Assembly: GCA_037445875.1 (NCBI GenBank)
Contig: JBBIJR010000044.1
Coordinates: forward strand, 1-29,517
DNA from: JBBIJR01 sp037445875
GTDB taxonomy: Bacteria > CLD3 > SB21
Length of the DNA stretch: 29,517 nucleotides
Direction: 5' to 3'
A program made the position numbers and the translations under genes. Below are positions 24,418-29,517 of this stretch, piece by piece; the stretch's first letter is position 1, and the number at the start of each line of letters is the position of its first letter. The notes beneath the pieces are model-generated. The model had not been told where the DNA came from and searched no databases. It saw nothing but the letters and a program-made list of their open reading frames with translations.

Positions 24418-26148
24418 TCAGGCGCCGTAGGCTACGCGGTTCTTGCCGGACTGTTTGGCGCGGTAGAGCTGCTCGTCCGCCCGCTGGACGAGGTCTTCGG
24501 TGTTCTGGGCGTCGTCGGGGAAGCAGGCTACGCCGAGACTGACGGTGATGTTGCCGGCGGGCTGCGTGGAGCCGCGGAAGAAGGTCTGCTGGGCCACGTT
24601 AGCACGGATCTTTTCCGCGAGTTTGACGGCGGCGCTCTTGGGCGTCTCCGGCAGGATGAGGACGAATTCCTCCCCGCCGTACCGAGCGACGATATCGCTC
24701 GTACGGGTATTGCTGCGCAGCGTATCGGCGATGCGTTTGAGGACCTCGTCGCCGGCCGGATGGCCGTTGGTGTCGTTGTACTGTTTGAAATTGTCGATGT
24801 CGATCATGATCAACGACGTCTTGTACCAGTGACGCTTGGACCGCTTGATCTCGCGTTCGAGTTGATAATGGAAGTAGCGGAAGTTATAGATCTCGGTCAG
24901 GCCGTCCGTGATCGCCTGTTTTTCGGCGAGGAGATAGGCTTCGCGCGCGTCGTCGTACAACTGGATGTTCTCGATGCTGAGGCCCGCCGTCCGCACGAAC
25001 GATTGGATGATCTGCCGCAGGTTTTCGTCGAGCCGTTCTTCCGGCATCCCGATCGCGAGGATGCCCTTGAGGTTGTACATGCAGCAGTCGAAATAGAATC
25101 GGCTGATCTGCTTGAGCTGCGTCTCGTAGTACAGGCTTTCGCGGTCGAGCTGGTTGATCTGCCGGTTCCACCAGTTCTTGTCCTTGTTGATCACCGCGTG
25201 GCATTCCTGTTCCGTGCAGTCGAATTCGTGCTCAAACTTCGGCCGGCCGACGATAGGCAAGAAATAGATGTTCGGCGAGAGGAAACTTTCGAGCAGCGGG
25301 TCGATCTGGCGCACGATCGCTTCTCCCTGCCGGAGGGCTGCTTGCATCCAGTACGCGTCGATCAGGCAGGGCTCCTGATGATACACCATGTCGAAGAACG
25401 GCGATTCGAGGAAGCTGATGCGCTGGATCTCCGGCCGCGGCACGACGTTCTGATGCGAAAAAAGGTCGAGCGTCAGTTCGTCCTGGTTGATCACGTAGAT
25501 GGCCGCGCTGGTCATGCTGAGTTTGCGGCACATGATGGACGGCAGTTCTTTGTACAAACTCTCGCGCTTCGAGTACGCCAGAACCTGGTTGCTCACGAAG
25601 TTGAACTTCAGGATGTCGGCGTTGTTGGCGCGGGCCTCGCGGAGGATGATGTCGAGTTTGCGGTTCGTGTCCGAGAGTTCGTCGATCTTGTCGGTCAGGC
25701 GCTGCACGAGCCGCTGGATGAACCGCTTGAGTTCGATGTTTTCTTCCTGCGGTCCGAACGCCGTACCGTTTTCGTGTTTCTTCTCGAGCAGGTCGCGGAG
25801 GTTGTTTTCGAGCTGGGCAAAATCAACCGGCTTGGTCAAGTAACCGTCGAAGCCGAGCACATAGGCCATCTGCCGGTCAGCGGGGGTCATCTGCCCCGTG
25901 AGGGCGACGATCGGGATGTTCTTCACGTCTTCGTTGCTGCGAATCCGCATCGCCGTTTCGTACCCGTCAAGTCCTGGGAGAAAAAGGTCCATCAGGACCA
26001 CGTCGGGCCGCTCGGCGACGACCTTGCGGAACCCTTCTTCGCTGTCCGCCGCGGGAATGAGCCGGTGGCCCATTTTCTCGACGAGTTTACCCACGTGGCT
26101 CAGCGCGACGGGATCGTCTTCGATGTAGAGGATTTTTTTTCGTTCCAT
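24418..26148 (-). CDS. Response regulator with GAF-like middle domain and GGDEF diguanylate cyclase
   Basis: This 576-residue cytoplasmic protein makes cyclic di-GMP under control of phosphorylation. The receiver domain (about 1-120) has Asp11/Asp12, phospho-acceptor Asp54, Thr84 and Lys106. A helical linker leads into a GAF-like sensor region (about 190-400) that carries two cysteine pairs (Cys311/Cys316 and Cys355/Cys356). The cyclase domain has the active-site GGEEF at 491-495 and an inhibitory I-site RTSD at 482-485, so it should be active and product-inhibited. The start at 26148 is chosen because the receiver domain begins there; a TTG at 26163 lies inside the predicted -10. The beta-helix protein gene follows after 18 bases. 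No partner histidine kinase is in the window. Confidence 0.93.
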   Translation of the reverse strand: MERKKILYIEDDPVALSHVGKLVEKMGHRLIPAADSEEGFRKVVAERPDVVLMDLFLPGLDGYETAMRIRSNEDVKNIPIVALTGQMTPADRQMAYVLGFDGYLTKPVDFAQLENNLRDLLEKKHENGTAFGPQEENIELKRFIQRLVQRLTDKIDELSDTNRKLDIILREARANNADILKFNFVSNQVLAYSKRESLYKELPSIMCRKLSMTSAAIYVINQDELTLDLFSHQNVVPRPEIQRISFLESPFFDMVYHQEPCLIDAYWMQAALRQGEAIVRQIDPLLESFLSPNIYFLPIVGRPKFEHEFDCTEQECHAVINKDKNWWNRQINQLDRESLYYETQLKQISRFYFDCCMYNLKGILAIGMPEERLDENLRQIIQSFVRTAGLSIENIQLYDDAREAYLLAEKQAITDGLTEIYNFRYFHYQLEREIKRSKRHWYKTSLIMIDIDNFKQYNDTNGHPAGDEVLKRIADTLRSNTRTSDIVARYGGEEFVLILPETPKSAAVKLAEKIRANVAQQTFFRGSTQPAGNITVSLGVACFPDDAQNTEDLVQRADEQLYRAKQSGKNRVAYGA

Positions 26149-26162
26149 GAGAACCGTAGGCA

Positions 26163-26191
26163 ATGTTAGTCCGAGCAGTGTGTCAAATCAA
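26163..26191 (-). promoter_or_regulatory. Possible promoter of the diguanylate cyclase gene
   Basis: TTGATT (26191-26186) and TAACAT (26168-26163) are 17 bases apart on the minus strand. Transcription would start about eight bases before the ATG, giving a nearly leaderless message. Nothing further is visible between 26192 and the nuoB terminator. Confidence 0.4.
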
Positions 26192-26355
26192 GGCTTATCT
26201 TCACAGGGCAGCGTGAGATTACTGACGGTGGTGCCTGCACACCTTAGAGTCGTCACTCTTCGAACCCCTCCCTCGCCTCCCCTTGCGCGAAAACGGTCAT
26301 CTCGATATCTGAAACCGGACCCGCGCAAGGGAAGGGTCTGGAGGGAAATTTGGCG

Positions 26356-26385
26356 AAAAAAAAAACCAGCAGAAGTCTGCTGGTT
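26356..26385 (-). terminator. Rho-independent terminator of sod-nuoB
   Basis: Nine-base arms AACCAGCAG (26364-26372) and CTGCTGGTT (26377-26385) enclose a 4-base loop, followed on the minus strand by a run of T. It lies about 21 bases after the nuoB stop. Confidence 0.92.
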
Positions 26386-26406
26386 GTAACGATTGCACGC
26401 GTTCGG

Positions 26407-26982
26407 TTATTCGTAGCGGCCCGTGATCACTTCGGACACGAGGTCCTGCTTGCGTTCCTGCAGACCCACGTGGTGGTCGTCGTACATCCCATCGTCCTTC
26501 TCGTCTTTCTTATAGACCTCTTCCCGTTTCATGATCAGTTTCTGGATCTTCAACAGCGCCTCGATCAGGCCTTCCGGCCGCGGCGGGCAGCCCGGAATGT
26601 ACACGTCGACGGGGATGAACTGGTCCACGCCCTGGATCAGCGTATACGTATTGAAGAACCCGCCGGTGGACGCGCAGGCGCCCATCGAGATGCACCATTT
26701 CGGATCCGGCATCTGATCCCATATCTTTTTGAGGACCGGCATCATCTTGATCGACACGCGGCCCGAGACGATCATCAGGTCGGCCTGACGCGGGGAGAAG
26801 CGGATCGCTTCTGCGCCGAACCGGGACATGTCGTAGCGCGGGCCGAGCGTGGCCATCATCTCGATGGCGCAGCATGCCGTGCCGAATGGCATCGGCCACA
26901 GCGAATTCTTGCGGCCCCAGTTCCAGATCGCCTCGACGGTCGTCGTGAGGACGTTGTCTTTGATCTCTTTGGTAAGGTCCAT
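26407..26982 (-). CDS. nuoB: NADH-quinone oxidoreductase subunit B
   Basis: This 191-residue subunit of respiratory complex I holds the terminal [4Fe-4S] cluster N2, which passes electrons to quinone. The ligands are Cys37 and Cys38 (ACCAIE), Cys103 (GACAST) and Cys132 (GCPPRPE). Their spacing of 65 and 29 residues equals that of E. coli NuoB. The segment after residue 155 is a charged tail (REEVYKKDEKDDG). The start at 26982 has GGAAAGAG nearby. The gene lies 28 bases after sod and is followed directly by a terminator, so nuoA, nuoC and nuoD are not next to it as they usually are. All cluster ligands are intact, so it should be functional. Confidence 0.96.
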   Translation of the reverse strand: MDLTKEIKDNVLTTTVEAIWNWGRKNSLWPMPFGTACCAIEMMATLGPRYDMSRFGAEAIRFSPRQADLMIVSGRVSIKMMPVLKKIWDQMPDPKWCISMGACASTGGFFNTYTLIQGVDQFIPVDVYIPGCPPRPEGLIEALLKIQKLIMKREEVYKKDEKDDGMYDDHHVGLQERKQDLVSEVITGRYE

Positions 26983-27010
26983 GACGCTCTTTCCGGTTAC
27001 TGCTTCCGGT

Positions 27011-27625
27011 TTACTTCTTCGCCTTTGCGTAATACTCGGCCGCCTTGTCCCAGTTCACCACGTTCCAGAACGCCGTCACGTAATCCGGGCGGCGGTTTTG
27101 GTACTTCAGATAATAGGCGTGTTCCCACACATCCAGTCCGACCACCGGCGTGAGCTTGTCGGACAGCGGGCTGTCCTGGTTGGCGGTGCTGGTGACGGTG
27201 AGTTCCCCTTTGCCGTCGACGCACAGCCAGGCCCATCCCGAGCCGAACCGGCCCGTGGCGGCTTTGGCGAACTCCGCTTTGAAATTGTCGAAGCTGCCGA
27301 ATTTCTTATTGATCGCGTCGGCGAGGGGTCCTTTTGGGGCGCCGCCCGCGTTGGGGCCCATGATGGTCCAGAAGAAGCTGTGGTTGGCGTGGCCGCCGGC
27401 GTTATTGCGGATGGCCGTGCGGATGTCGTCGGGCACGGCGTTTAGGTCCGCGATCAGCTGCTCGGCCGTTTTCGACGCGAGGGCCGGGTGTTTTTCGAGG
27501 GCCGCATTCGCATTATTAATATAGGCCTGATGATGCTTGGTATGATGGATGTTCATTGTCGTTTCGTCGATGTGCGGCTCGAGGGCATTGTAAGGGTACG
27601 GAAGGGGTGGCAGGCTGAACGGCAT
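27011..27625 (-). CDS. sodA: Superoxide dismutase (Mn/Fe family, Mn-type signature)
   Basis: This 204-residue cytoplasmic enzyme converts superoxide to oxygen and hydrogen peroxide. Metal ligands are His27 (MNIHHTKHH), His82 (GGHANHSFFW), Asp165 and His169 (GLDVWEHAYY). GGHANH together with Gln150 in ANQDSP is the pattern typical of manganese rather than iron enzymes, though cambialistic members exist. Length is typical, and the lack of a signal peptide places it in the cytoplasm. AAGGAG precedes the ATG at 27625, and a promoter lies at 27684-27712. nuoB follows 28 bases later, so superoxide defence and a respiratory-chain subunit share one transcript. Confidence 0.96.
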   Translation of the reverse strand: MPFSLPPLPYPYNALEPHIDETTMNIHHTKHHQAYINNANAALEKHPALASKTAEQLIADLNAVPDDIRTAIRNNAGGHANHSFFWTIMGPNAGGAPKGPLADAINKKFGSFDNFKAEFAKAATGRFGSGWAWLCVDGKGELTVTSTANQDSPLSDKLTPVVGLDVWEHAYYLKYQNRRPDYVTAFWNVVNWDKAAEYYAKAKK

Positions 27626-27683
27626 GGCGGGCTCCTTCGCTATCTATGTGAACGGAATCGAAAAATGCGACTTACGTGCCGCT

Positions 27684-27712
27684 AAAATAGGGAAAAATCG
27701 AATGCGGTGCAA
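27684..27712 (-). promoter_or_regulatory. Predicted sigma70-type promoter of sod-nuoB
   Basis: TTGCAC (27712-27707) and TATTTT (27689-27684) are 17 bases apart on the minus strand, about 60 bases before the sod start codon. Confidence 0.5.
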
Positions 27713-27777
27713 GGGGAGTTTGGGGGGAGGGATGCCTGGCTTTCAAGCGAGCTTCAGGATCGGCTTGTGAGGTACCT

Positions 27778-27906
27778 TGAACCACCCCCGTTCCCCTCCT
27801 CACCAAGGAGGCGGAACTCGATTAAGAAGTCCCCCACCTTGCTCCAGACAAGTCTGCATTTTGATACTTTCGTCCCGGAGCAAGGAGGGGGTACGGGGGT
27901 GGTTCA
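27778..27906. repeat. Nested inverted-repeat intergenic element
   Basis: Perfect 14-base ends, TGAACCACCCCCGT (27778-27791) and its complement (27893-27906), enclose a second inverted pair of 15 bases with one mismatch (27831-27845 and 27877-27891). A small CCTCC/GGAGG hairpin lies near 27796-27812. The C/G-rich composition differs from its surroundings. It lies between the rRNA terminator and the sod promoter and encodes no protein, as expected of a MITE or REP-like unit. Confidence 0.75.
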
Positions 27907-27922
27907 GGCACAGGCGAGACAA

Positions 27923-27958
27923 TAAAAAAAACCCGCCTTGATCGCTCAAGACGGGTTT
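27923..27958 (-). terminator. Terminator of the rRNA operon
   Basis: AAACCCG-CTTGA (27929-27941) pairs with TCAAG-CGGGTTT (27946-27958) apart from one mismatch. On the minus strand it is followed by a run of T with one A. It lies about ten bases after 5S rRNA. Confidence 0.92.
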
Positions 27959-27968
27959 CAAAAACAAA

Positions 27969-28084
27969 TCCGGCAACGTCCTACTTTCCCGGGCGGCTGC
28001 CCGCCCAGTATCATTAGCGCTGGTGGGCTTAACTGCTCTGTTCGGAATGGGAAGAGGTGTGACCCCACCGCCATAGTCACCGGA
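27969..28084 (-). rRNA. rrf: 5S ribosomal RNA
   Basis: About 116 nt on the minus strand match bacterial 5S rRNA. TCCGGTGAC at the 5' end pairs with GTTGCCGGA at the 3' end as helix I over nine pairs, and the conserved CCATTCCGAACAGAGCAGTT-like core lies between. The ends are set from helix I. Confidence 0.96.
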
Positions 28085-28160
28085 AATTTTCCAAGAACAA
28101 TTTTGACAATTGGGCAACGATACCGAGAAATGGAAGACTGTATTGAAATAAAAAACAAAA

Positions 28161-29517
<1,357 letters not shown>

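Noticed and set aside
24103..26169. A 688-codon open frame on the + strand
   Set aside because: It is antisense to the cyclase and beta-helix genes, shows no recognisable domain, and mirrors their codon bias.

Overview
The window looks like one contig end from a moderately GC-rich bacterium of the FCB superphylum (Fibrobacterota/Chlorobiota/Bacteroidota and relatives). The evidence is C-terminal type IX secretion (T9SS) sorting domains with the NPFN...SGVY...TRK..LL pattern, exported LVIVD-repeat and beta-helix proteins, and an Omp85-like barrel. Promoters that can be read by eye match the sigma70 form (TTGACx, 17 bp, TAnnnT) rather than the -33/-7 Bacteroidia form, which argues for a lineage outside Bacteroidia proper. 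No species can be named from the sequence alone.

Layout. Bases 1-5100 run on the + strand: a sugar-nucleotide epimerase/reductase, leuS from its own promoter, then a lipoprotein, a DUF5674-like protein and a small unknown protein packed behind it. A perfect bidirectional hairpin at 5106-5141 ends that block. Everything after it is on the minus strand. Read in the direction of transcription, the units are: 23S-5S rRNA with terminator; sod-nuoB with terminator; a response-regulator diguanylate cyclase followed by a T9SS beta-helix protein; an LVIVD-repeat protein split from its sorting domain, a shortened BNR-like exported protein, a macro-domain protein and a Ktr/Trk potassium transporter; a one-pass membrane protein and a fused aconitase-family enzyme; a Big_5/reelin-like lipoprotein; tRNA-Asn, an outer-membrane barrel, a TPR lipoprotein and rsmE; HU; and purN with a CsgG-like protein.

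Most genes are housekeeping (leuS, purN, rsmE, hup, sod, rRNA, tRNA). The accessory part lies at 10.3-12.6 kb and 18.5-24.4 kb and encodes surface or exported proteins. Two of these show gene decay: a one-base frameshift removes the sorting domain from the LVIVD protein, and a BNR protein has collapsed to its two ends.

The strongest unusual signal is inside the 23S rRNA gene. A 244-nt group I intron without an endonuclease gene interrupts the universally conserved sequence at E. coli position U1931, beside helix 69 and within the I-CeuI target. The P1 and P10 pairings, the R and S core motifs and tetraloop hairpins can all be read directly.
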